Assembly: GCA_047626155.1 (NCBI GenBank)
Contig: JBLHRR010000053.1
Coordinates: forward strand, 1 to 30,916
Source: CALGLS01 sp047626155
Lineage (GTDB): Bacteria; Bacteroidota; Bacteroidia; Chitinophagales; Saprospiraceae
DNA length: 30,916 nt
Direction of reading: 5' to 3'
Within the stretch, counting starts at the first letter, position 1. Every line of letters begins with the position of its first letter. Made by a program: the position numbers and the translations under genes. The notes beneath the pieces are model-generated. The model was not told where the DNA came from and did no database searches. It saw nothing but the letters and a program-made list of their open reading frames with translations. This document shows positions 7,716 to 15,320 of this stretch, one piece after another.

Positions 7716-8366
7716 TTATCCGAATTCCTTTGCCCAAGTCATCAAGTCGATATAATTAAAAACTCGTGCTTCTTTTTTGTCTTTTGACAAATGTTCTAAA
7801 TCTAGTTTTAAGGATTCCTGACTTTGAAGAAGCGCTTTTTCATCTATGGCGTTTATTTTTTCCTTGAAGTATTGGAAGAGTCGTTTTTCGGTTTGATACA
7901 AGGGGCGTTTGTCTCGTAAATATCTTCTGGTGTTAGGCAATAGTGCCGCGAGTAATTCCAGATTGCCCAATCGGTAATGGATGAGTAAGTTAAGAATGCG
8001 AGAGAATTGATAAATTTCTTTTACTATTTTTTCTCTAGTGTCTTTTAATATTCTATTGATCCAGTTTAGCGCTGCTTCGTCTTGTTGATTTCCGAATAGT
8101 AACACAGCGCTCAAATAGTAAAAGGTCAAGAGCTGGTGTTTTCCTATTTTATTTCCAAAGCGTTCCAGCCCTTTCTCCAGTTCTGGCAATAACAAAACCC
8201 CTTGTTTGTAATCTTTAACGGCGAGTGGCCAGTGGATTTCCAAAAGATACCGTTGCCGAAAAAGCCGTGCTTCGATGTCTTTTATTTTGGGGAAAGCTTC
8301 TTGCTCTGGAATGGTACTTAGTTTTAGTAGTCCACGTTCAAGGGCGGCATAATTTTTTAAAATCAC
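7716..8366 (-). pseudogene. C-terminal remnant of a TPR-like helical protein
   Basis: 216 codons from a GTG at 8366, ending 8 nt from the convergent TraB gene. Helix pairs resemble TPR repeats (YYLSAVLLFGNQQDEAALNW, then RILNLLIHYRLGNLELLAAL). The end (RYLRDKRPLY..., DLMTWAKEFG) matches my memory of the C-terminal part of a ~500-residue Bacteroidota family of unknown function. The frame is closed by a stop about 27 nt upstream of the GTG, so the N-terminal half is missing, and a repeat-like element follows upstream. It shares an overall pattern (YHY-like helix, YL..K..L, long final helices) with the C-terminus of the gene at 21161. Whether it is still translated is unknown; I lean to truncated relic. 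Confidence 0.55.
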
Positions 8367-8447
8367 TGTCTTTGGGTAGTGTCTTTTGTTGTTTTATTAT
8401 TAGCATAACCCCTAAGACTTAATAACGCCAAAAAAACGTAATTTTAC

Positions 8448-8572
8448 CAAAATTGAGTCTGCTCCAAAAAGTCAGATTAACGTGGGTTTACTAAATTTTT
8501 AAAATGTAGTAAACCTCAAATATTTAGCAAATTGGAGCTGCTTTTGACTTTTCAGAGGAAACTCAAAATTGA
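8448..8572. mobile_element. MITE-like element with terminal inverted repeats and flanking 9-bp duplication
   Basis: CAAAATTGA occurs at 8448-8456 and again at 8564-8572. The ends between them are imperfect inverted repeats: 8456-8476 and 8543-8563 match at 16 of 21 positions, sharing the AAAAGTCA core. Inside are GCTCCAA (8461-8467) with TTGGAGC (8532-8538), and GGTTTACTA (8485-8493) with TAGTAAACC (8507-8515). It has no coding capacity. It sits between the broken 5' end of the TPR-like remnant and the radical SAM gene. It could instead be a structured regulatory leader of the latter. No gene is seen in the rest of 8367-8607. Confidence 0.45.
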
Positions 8573-8607
8573 ATTATCCTAACCTCGACAAATTGTAAAA
8601 TCAACAA

Positions 8608-10788
8608 ATGCACCTTCTTCTTCTAACGCCTCCCTTCACCCAGCTTAACACTCCATACCCCGCGACGGCCTACATCAAAGGCTTTCTCAATACCAAAGGA
8701 TACAGTAGCTTTCAGGCAGATCTGGGTATAGAAGTAATTCTTGCGCTCTTTTGCAAAAAAGGATTTCAGCAAATATTCAGTGCGCTTGTGGAAGATGAAG
8801 AAAACCCCTTCTCTGAGAATACAGAACGCCTTATCTATCTACAGGATGACTACATTAATATCATAGATCCCGTCATTCAGTTTTTACAACATAAAAACCC
8901 AACACTTGCCCATAGCATCTGCGAGCGAAATTACCTGCCGGAAGGCTCCCGTTTTGAAAGCATTGAAGGGATGGATTGGGCTTTTGGAACTTTAGGAATC
9001 CAAGACAAAGCCCGCCACCTTGCTACCCTCTTCCTCGAAGATATGGGAGATCTGATAAAAGAATGTATTGATCCACACTTTGGATTCAGTCGTTATGCGG
9101 AGCGATTGAGTAGTAGTGCTTCTTCTTTTGACCCCATTCAAGAAGCTATGGATGAGCCGGATAGTTTAATTCGGTTGATGTTAAAAGTATTGTTAGGGAA
9201 TTTGATGGAAAAAGAAAAACCAGATGTGGTTTGTTTATCAGTACCCTTTCCGGGGAATTTATATGCGGCCTTGATTTGTGGTGATTTTATCAAAAAAGAA
9301 TACCCAGACGTTTCCGTAATTATGGGCGGCGGCTATCCTAACACTGAGTTGCGAAGCCTCTCCGAAGAACGCTTGTTCAATTTCGTTGACTTCGTTTGCC
9401 TTGATGATGGCGAGGCGCCCTTGGCTTTTTTACTGGAACACCTTTCGGGAAATAGAGATCGTTCTCAACTCAAAAGAACCTTTGCATTGACCAATGGTGT
9501 CGTTTGTTATCACAATGCTTCTACAGAGTTGGATGTAGCTCAGCGCGAAACGGGTACGCCAGATTACAGCGATTTCCAACTTACTAAATACCTCTCGGTT
9601 ATAGAAGTGATGAATCCGATGCACCGACTTTGGTCGGATGGACGTTGGAACAAACTAACACTAGCCCATGGCTGCTATTGGGGGAAATGCACCTTCTGTG
9701 ACGTCACCTTAGATTACATCAAAAACTACGAGCCACTCACTGCGGCTATGCTCTGCGATCGTATGGAAAGCATCATTGCTCAAACCGGTGAAACGGGATT
9801 CCATTTCGTGGATGAAGCGGCTCCACCGGCCCTCATGCGCGATTTAGCCATAGAAATTATAAGACGTAATATTACGGTTACTTGGTGGACTAATATCCGT
9901 TTTGAAAAAAGTTTTACACCAGATTTATGTCGCTTGCTTAGTGCCTCCGGTTGCATTGCCATTGCAGGGGGATTGGAAGTAGCCTCTGATCGGTTATTGG
10001 ATTTGATTAAAAAAGGGGTGACCGTTGCACAGGTGGCACGAGTGTCCAATTCCTTCACCAAAGCAGGCATCATGGTACACGCCTACCTCATGTACGGTTT
10101 TCCAACACAGACCGATCAGGAAACGATAGATGCTTTAGAAATGGTCCGTCAACTCTTTGAAGAGGGCGCTGTGAGATCTGGCTTTTGGCACCGTTTTGCA
10201 ATGACGGCCCATAGTCCCGTTGGTCTTGACCCTACGGCTTTCAAAGTCGAAAAGCTCGGCCCTCATTTCGAAGGTTTTGCAGAAAATGACTTAGAGCACA
10301 AAGATCCAATCGGCGCAAAACATGAGAAGTATTCCGAAGGTCTCCGAAAGTCCTTATTCAATTATATGCACGGTGTCAACTTTGATTTTGAGCTTTCGGA
10401 TTGGTTCAATTTTAAAACGCCGGAAACAAGTATCGAATTTGATTATATCTCAAAAGCCCTCGCAGATAAAAATGACCATCAACCTCGAGCCAATGCAAGA
10501 ATGCTTTGGTTGAATAAACTACCTGCTGTTTTTGAACTAGATGAAGAAGGAGAAACGCTGGAGTTTGTTTTTTATAACAAAAAGAATACATGGGCCATTG
10601 ACTTGGATGTAGAGATAGGGGAGTGGCTGACTGAACAATTTCCACTCATGCATATAAACAATGAAAAAGGCTTGTTATTATCTCAGTTTAAGAAGTCTTA
10701 TGAAGAAGCGGGTTTTGAAGATTTTAGTCAGTTGGAAAGCTCTTATTTGTGGAAGCAGATGCGGGAGGAGGGCTTGTTGATTTTGTAA
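8608..10788 (+). CDS. B12-binding-domain radical SAM protein
   Basis: 726 residues, cytoplasmic. Residues ~1-290 look like a cobalamin-binding Rossmann domain of class B radical SAM enzymes: LLLTPPFTQLNTPYPA at the start, then VVCLSVPFPGN, VSVIMGGGYPNTELRSL and FVCLDDGEAP. The 4Fe-4S/SAM motif is Cys356, Cys361 and Cys364 in HGCYWGKCTFCD, a CX4CX2C spacing rather than the commoner CX3CX2C; this spacing is also known in GCYWGRC-type B12 radical SAM proteins. IAGGLEVASDRLL and MYGFPTQTDQETIDAL fit the later barrel strands (SAM binding). The C-terminal ~180 residues are an unassigned domain. Such enzymes do methylations or ring rearrangements on peptides, lipids or antibiotics. No precursor peptide, transporter or partner gene is adjacent, so the substrate is unknown. 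Monocistronic. Confidence 0.85.
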   Translation: MHLLLLTPPFTQLNTPYPATAYIKGFLNTKGYSSFQADLGIEVILALFCKKGFQQIFSALVEDEENPFSENTERLIYLQDDYINIIDPVIQFLQHKNPTLAHSICERNYLPEGSRFESIEGMDWAFGTLGIQDKARHLATLFLEDMGDLIKECIDPHFGFSRYAERLSSSASSFDPIQEAMDEPDSLIRLMLKVLLGNLMEKEKPDVVCLSVPFPGNLYAALICGDFIKKEYPDVSVIMGGGYPNTELRSLSEERLFNFVDFVCLDDGEAPLAFLLEHLSGNRDRSQLKRTFALTNGVVCYHNASTELDVAQRETGTPDYSDFQLTKYLSVIEVMNPMHRLWSDGRWNKLTLAHGCYWGKCTFCDVTLDYIKNYEPLTAAMLCDRMESIIAQTGETGFHFVDEAAPPALMRDLAIEIIRRNITVTWWTNIRFEKSFTPDLCRLLSASGCIAIAGGLEVASDRLLDLIKKGVTVAQVARVSNSFTKAGIMVHAYLMYGFPTQTDQETIDALEMVRQLFEEGAVRSGFWHRFAMTAHSPVGLDPTAFKVEKLGPHFEGFAENDLEHKDPIGAKHEKYSEGLRKSLFNYMHGVNFDFELSDWFNFKTPETSIEFDYISKALADKNDHQPRANARMLWLNKLPAVFELDEEGETLEFVFYNKKNTWAIDLDVEIGEWLTEQFPLMHINNEKGLLLSQFKKSYEEAGFEDFSQLESSYLWKQMREEGLLIL

Positions 10789-10924
10789 GAGTAATGATCA
10801 GCTCAAAATAAAACCCTTGGGATAGCAAGTGATTAAGTTTTCTAATAAAATTTAATAGGTCTACAAAGCGGGCGGATGCTCTCCTTTAGGAGCTGGAGGT
10901 ACACGAAGGCCTTCCTTGACTCAA
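10789..10924. repeat. Convergent intergenic gap with CTCCTTTAGGAG motif
   Basis: The gap between the convergent radical SAM and patatin genes holds GCTCTCCTTTAGGAGCTGGA at 10878-10897, continuing GGTA. This matches the motif at 17743-17769 upstream of pssA except for small insertions. CTCCT/AGGAG can form a very tight 5-bp hairpin. A GAAGGCCTTC palindrome follows at about 10905-10914. No U-tract terminator is obvious. Confidence 0.5.
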
Positions 10925-13189
10925 TCACTCTTTCACCTCTCCCAAAACCTTAGTCTCCGTTCCCATATAATCCACCAACCTCCCCAAACTCTCCTGATTC
11001 TGATCCAGATAATAAGCGCTCATAATATCGTTCTTTTCCCTGGTAGTCAGGTGGAAAGTCATCGAAGCCCGTTGGTTCATTTGATTGGGTTGGTAAGTAA
11101 AACGAATGATGTCGAATAGATCTTCTCCCAGCATATCGAAAAGAAAGCCGATGTTGTTTCCGTGCTCATAATCCTGAAGTTCCAGTATCTGTCCGGCTAT
11201 TCCGAGCGGGTTGAGTAGTGATTCGATCATGCCTTCTCCATCCTTTGGAGTTATTTCATCCGGTTTATCAGAACCACGAACTTGAATGAGCACCACGCCG
11301 CTGGTATTTTCCTTAATCCAATTTTTAAAAATATGAATAAAACGAGTGGCGGATAACATTCCGAAGTTGTCGCGGAAGCCAGCGTCCATAACTTCTATGT
11401 TCGGCTTACTTGGTAAGTAAACATTTGGAAGAATATATGGATAGGTAGCATTCATTCGGAGAGCGGAAGTAAATTCTATGTTGTAAGCATTTTGTTGGGA
11501 GAATAAACGGCCATAATCCACTGCGTCAATTTCAACCGTGTTTTTACGGCGTATGCCGATAGGTGCTTTCATCATATATGACACACCATGTGGCGACATA
11601 ATCAATCGCCGTCCGTCATTTACAATAGAAGGCGTAATCATCATCATAGGAATGGCGGCGCTTTTTTCATAAGGCCGATAATCGCCCAGGCGTTTGTTGA
11701 GTAGGTTGTCCGTGTTTATATTAAGTTGCTTCTCAAAGATGTAGCCTCTGTCTTTACGGTAAGTATAACTTCCAGATGTAAACTCCATCCAAGGCAAAAA
11801 TAAATCGTTGGAGACAATGGTGAAGGCCAGGGAATTAAGTAAATCTTTGGAGATTTTGTCAATGTGCGTTCTACTATAGAAGTCTACCTCTTTCCCTAAT
11901 TTTTTTTGTAATAACAATTCCCGCATATACGCCATGCCGATCATGCCGCCAGAAGCACCAGTGATCAAAGCCGTATGGTCCAGCAATTTCCCTTGCATCA
12001 AACTATCGGCTTGCTGAAGTACTTGCATGGCCCAAACCGAAGCTTTCATCCCACCTCCGCTGACGCAAAAAATAGCCATTTTAGGTTTCTCTTCGAACTT
12101 AGATCGCCAGGTGGTTAAAATTTGTAAAGTATTTGTTATGTCTTTTTGAACAGTATCTGGATGGCAGATTTTTTCCAAACTACTACTGCTGTATGCGGCG
12201 GGCTCGTTGGTATAGTCGAGACCATAACCTTTGTTTTTGTGGTTGAAAGCATCGTAGCTGGTTAGAAAATTAATTCCAACTAATAAAAGTACAAAGATGG
12301 AAAGACTCCAGCGGTTAAACCAATACACAATGGCCCCCGTAATGGATACTAGTACGCTACACATTACAAGAACAGAAGCTCCTGCCGGAATCCTAAACCA
12401 GGGATTGTCAATCAAACAACCCAAGGTCAATAAGACGACTAGACTGAATAACTGAACAATTAATGCGTTCAGATGATTTTGTTTGAAAACAGATAACAAT
12501 AAAGCGTCATCGTAGTGGTCTACAGATCGGACAAGTCTGGGTTTTAAAGATTCAGTCAGATAAGTTTCTACTCGCCAGTTGCTTTCGCCCGTTCGAAATC
12601 GGCTCAACTCCTTTTCTCTTTTTCCTGAGGAGAGTACTTTTATCCTCTTTGGCGTTACCTTTTGCCGTGTTTTTAATAAATTGAAAACATCTTTATTGGT
12701 AAACTGAAAGTAAATAGAAGAAAGTAAAACTACTGTTATGAATCCGGCTAAGAACCCTAACATATTGTAGATGATGGTTTCTGCAGACCAGAATTCAAAG
12801 TACCATTGAAAATGAATACTGTAGTAGAAATAGAAAATCAAGAAGACCAGTGGTATGATGAAATTGTTGAGGCAAAATTTAGTAAACGGCCGAGCTAGGC
12901 AAGCAAGGAATGGAAAGTGATGAGCGTCTAACATGTAAGTCGTCATATTCCAGCTGATAAAGAAACCACCGAAAGCCAGGCCAAGAAATAAAAAACTAAT
13001 GATGTTAACTTCGCCAAGGTATTCTGGAGCTAAGAATAGAAAATGAACACCAAATAATTTACCCACTGTTCCCGTCATTAACAATCCAATGACCAACCAG
13101 CAAAGGATTAACAGGAGATTGTTGCGCAAGTGAAGCATCACTAGTTGCACGGGAAAAGAGTAATATATGTTTTCAATCCATTTTTTCAT
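10925..13189 (-). CDS. Integral-membrane patatin-like phospholipase
   Basis: 754 residues. The N-terminal ~310 residues hold about seven hydrophobic segments (roughly 25-45, 62-82, 108-128, 140-160, 243-262, 272-292, 296-312). A patatin-like catalytic domain follows: the oxyanion loop SGGGMKAS (377-384), the nucleophile elbow GASGG with Ser413, and the dyad Asp602 in MDAGFRDNFG, where the usual DGG is DAG. Patatins hydrolyse acyl esters of phospholipids by a Ser-Asp dyad; here the domain is fused to the membrane. Side of the membrane is not determined. Its start codon overlaps the end of the CNNM/CorC gene by 17 nt, so the two are very likely co-transcribed and translationally coupled. This suggests a membrane-lipid or envelope role, in line with lptC upstream. 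Confidence 0.85.
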   Translation of the reverse strand: MKKWIENIYYSFPVQLVMLHLRNNLLLILCWLVIGLLMTGTVGKLFGVHFLFLAPEYLGEVNIISFLFLGLAFGGFFISWNMTTYMLDAHHFPFLACLARPFTKFCLNNFIIPLVFLIFYFYYSIHFQWYFEFWSAETIIYNMLGFLAGFITVVLLSSIYFQFTNKDVFNLLKTRQKVTPKRIKVLSSGKREKELSRFRTGESNWRVETYLTESLKPRLVRSVDHYDDALLLSVFKQNHLNALIVQLFSLVVLLTLGCLIDNPWFRIPAGASVLVMCSVLVSITGAIVYWFNRWSLSIFVLLLVGINFLTSYDAFNHKNKGYGLDYTNEPAAYSSSSLEKICHPDTVQKDITNTLQILTTWRSKFEEKPKMAIFCVSGGGMKASVWAMQVLQQADSLMQGKLLDHTALITGASGGMIGMAYMRELLLQKKLGKEVDFYSRTHIDKISKDLLNSLAFTIVSNDLFLPWMEFTSGSYTYRKDRGYIFEKQLNINTDNLLNKRLGDYRPYEKSAAIPMMMITPSIVNDGRRLIMSPHGVSYMMKAPIGIRRKNTVEIDAVDYGRLFSQQNAYNIEFTSALRMNATYPYILPNVYLPSKPNIEVMDAGFRDNFGMLSATRFIHIFKNWIKENTSGVVLIQVRGSDKPDEITPKDGEGMIESLLNPLGIAGQILELQDYEHGNNIGFLFDMLGEDLFDIIRFTYQPNQMNQRASMTFHLTTREKNDIMSAYYLDQNQESLGRLVDYMGTETKVLGEVKE

Positions 13190-14444
13190 CCTCTGGTACT
13201 ATAATAGTTTTTATGACGCGGACGGTTTCTATTTTTGTTTCGCTGACTAGTTCTAACATAAAGCGATAGCCATGCAATTGTATCTCCGCGCCTTGTTCTG
13301 GAATATTGGCGGTTGTCATTACTAAATACCCAGAGAGGGTATGATAATCTCCTTCCGGAAAGTCTAGGTCTTCGTATTTATCGTTGAGGTAGTCGATTTC
13401 CAAACGGCCAGCCAGCAACCATTCGTTTTTTCCGGTTTGTATTTCTACGTATCCTTCCTGATCATGTTCATCTTCAATTTCGCCAAAGAGTTCTTCCAGG
13501 ATATCCTCCAGGGTAATGACGCCACCCGTTCCACCATATTCATCAACCACTAGTGCAATGTTTAGTCGTTCTTTAATGAATTTGTTCATCAGATCCGTCA
13601 CCTTCATCGCCTCTGGTACAATCGGAATGTCCATAATCATTTCTTCCACAGATTCCGGATATTCCATCATTTGCTGGTGATGCACATAACCTAAAACATT
13701 GTCAATATCTTCTTTGCTTACTATTAGTCTGGACAAATTTGTTTCCAAAAACAGACTTTTCAGGTCTTCTAGGGAATCTGATACATCAATATCCCGAATC
13801 TCTGTCCGGGGTACCATACATTCTACCACTTTTACCTTCTGAAGATGCAGTGCCTTTTCAAAAAGGGTAGAATCTATTTCCTCTTTATATTGCCCGGTTC
13901 GGGTGTCTTTTATGAAGTCTTCCAAGTCAAAACGCGTAATCACATTGTCCACTTCGTCAAAAGAGGTCTTAAAAATAATGCGCAGTAAAAAGTTGGATAA
14001 CTTTGTCATCACCCAACTAGGTATCGCCAATATATAACGAAAGAAAGCGAGCGGATATGCTAGGAAATATAGTATCTCGTCGGCAAAGAGACGGAAAAAT
14101 GTCTTCGGTAAAAATTCTCCAAAAATCAAAACTATGATGGTTACCACAAAGGTCTGTAACAGCAAAAGTAATGGTCCACTTATTCCCAGATGTGTTTCCA
14201 TCAATGGTTCCAGTACACGAGCCATTAAAGAAGTAAAAACAACCAGAGCAATATTATTACCCACCAACATCGTCCCCAGAAAGGAAGCTGGATCTTCATA
14301 GAACCGAGCCAATATCATTCCTTGACGTGACCCTTTCTGTCGCTTCAATTCTACCCGCAATTTGGAGGCAGAAATGAACGCGATTTCTGTCCCTGAGAAT
14401 AGGGCAGAAAGGAGAAGAAAAAGGATGATGAAAAGGATCAGCAT
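13173..14444 (-). CDS. CNNM/CorC (HlyC, TlyC) family transporter
   Basis: 423 residues with the standard three-part layout. An N-terminal DUF21 membrane domain (residues ~1-190, starting MLILFIILFLLLSALFSGTE) is followed by a CBS-domain pair (~200-325, with the signature MVPRTEI and DEYGGTGGVITLEDILEELF), then a small C-terminal CorC/HlyC domain (~340-420). Family members export or handle Mg2+/Co2+; in Bacteroidota the gliding protein GldE is a member, but gldD is not adjacent here, so the general name is safer. It follows lptC by 147 nt and overlaps the patatin gene by 17 nt, an arrangement that suggests co-regulation with envelope lipid functions. The acidic linker IEDEHDQEG is typical. Confidence 0.9.
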   Translation of the reverse strand: MLILFIILFLLLSALFSGTEIAFISASKLRVELKRQKGSRQGMILARFYEDPASFLGTMLVGNNIALVVFTSLMARVLEPLMETHLGISGPLLLLLQTFVVTIIVLIFGEFLPKTFFRLFADEILYFLAYPLAFFRYILAIPSWVMTKLSNFLLRIIFKTSFDEVDNVITRFDLEDFIKDTRTGQYKEEIDSTLFEKALHLQKVKVVECMVPRTEIRDIDVSDSLEDLKSLFLETNLSRLIVSKEDIDNVLGYVHHQQMMEYPESVEEMIMDIPIVPEAMKVTDLMNKFIKERLNIALVVDEYGGTGGVITLEDILEELFGEIEDEHDQEGYVEIQTGKNEWLLAGRLEIDYLNDKYEDLDFPEGDYHTLSGYLVMTTANIPEQGAEIQLHGYRFMLELVSETKIETVRVIKTIIVPEDEKMD

Positions 14445-14494
14445 GGTTTATGTTGATTTTTTATGAGTACTTGAACTTAATTTTAAACTTTTAC

Positions 14495-14563
14495 TGACCA
14501 TTCAAGAGTTGGTCAAACCCTTTTTAAATTTTAGCTCCCCAGTAATGCGGTAGTGGGAAGTTA
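14495..14563. repeat. Small hairpin and dispersed-repeat fragment between lptC and the CNNM gene
   Basis: TGACCA (14495-14500) pairs with TGGTCA (14510-14515). The 20-mer at 14544-14563 (GCGGTAGTGGGAAG core) matches 676-695 in the OsmC/thioredoxin gap at 17 of 20 positions, so this gap holds part of the AGCAGTTAGC-type repeat family. No gene in 14445-14591. Confidence 0.5.
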
Positions 14564-14591
14564 ACGTTTATAGCTAACAGTTAAAGTTACT

Positions 14592-15137
14592 TTACTCTTC
14601 CACCCCCATCCGCCCCTCAACCTGCTTAATACGCCATTCCGTAAAATCCTGATTCGCCTCAAATCCATAGCCATAAATAACTTCTTTCGCATTGGTGATC
14701 CGAACATATCGATTGGAATACACTCTTTCATTTTCCTCATCCCAGATCAATTCCTCTGATTCTAATTTCTCTCCCTGTTTACTAATCCAAACCACACTAT
14801 CGCGAACAGTAATCTGTTTCTTCCCTTCATAGCGAACCGCAAATTTAGCCGTAAGCGTACTGTTAACTTTATCTCTCCCTCCAAAGAAACTTACCGCAAT
14901 GCCTTCCGGAAATTCATCTCTTGGGTCCTCCTTGTCTAAGAAACGAACCATCTTAGCGCCTTCTACTTGAACCTTCACAATCGCCGAATCACTATAAAGC
15001 AAACGAACGTCATGAGCCGTTTCTACGAATACATCTGTTCGGGGTATGATTTTATCTACTTCGGATAAGTCATTTTGACAAGCCGAGAGGAGGAGCAAAA
15101 GGAGTAGGGGAGAAAGTGATTTTATTGTTAGATTCAA
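14592..15137 (-). CDS. lptC: LPS export ABC transporter periplasmic protein LptC
   Basis: 181-residue lipoprotein: the signal ends in a lipobox LLSAC (Cys20). The mature part, PRTDVFVETAHDVRLLYSDS then the SEELIWDEENERVYSNRYVRI segment, matches the beta-jellyroll LptC family, which relays lipopolysaccharide from the LptBFG extractor to the periplasmic LptA bridge. In Bacteroidota LptC is often lipid-anchored and encoded next to a CNNM/HlyC gene, as here, which supports the name. It is preceded by the intercistronic repeat at 15149-15313 and starts from ATG 15137. No other lpt genes are in the window. Confidence 0.85.
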   Translation of the reverse strand: MNLTIKSLSPLLLLLLLSACQNDLSEVDKIIPRTDVFVETAHDVRLLYSDSAIVKVQVEGAKMVRFLDKEDPRDEFPEGIAVSFFGGRDKVNSTLTAKFAVRYEGKKQITVRDSVVWISKQGEKLESEELIWDEENERVYSNRYVRITNAKEVIYGYGFEANQDFTEWRIKQVEGRMGVEE

Positions 15138-15148
15138 GATGGTGTATT

Positions 15149-15313
15149 AGTTGAGTTGTGAATAAATAGCACTAAAGTACACCTTAATGTACGTCGTCCC
15201 TGCAGGACTATGAAAGATAACTTTGTGCCCCTTTGTACTCTTCGTGGTTACAATAAACCTCGAGTAACGCGAGAAGCAAAACGTAGCGCCTTCGTTGCGC
15301 CGTTGCGGTTACC
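15149..15313 (-). repeat. Intercistronic repeat, copy A (upstream of lptC)
   Basis: Read towards lptC it begins 7 nt after the stop codon of the upstream CHU_C gene with GGTAACCGCAACGGCGCAAC, continues through a GCGCTACGTTTT segment and CACAAAG-type units (15221-15250), and ends with a segment sharing GTACTTTAGTGCTATT with copy B, 15 nt before the lptC ATG. The same element occurs at 18527-18632 upstream of rsmI, and its CACAAAG portion at 29222-29317 upstream of trpF. It may supply promoter or leader sequence. No ORF fills it. Confidence 0.75.
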
Positions 15314-15320
15314 TCTCTCC

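Noticed and set aside
13173..14444. Calling the CNNM gene gldE
   Set aside because: GldE is a member of the same family, but no gldD or other gld gene is adjacent, so the specific name is not supported.
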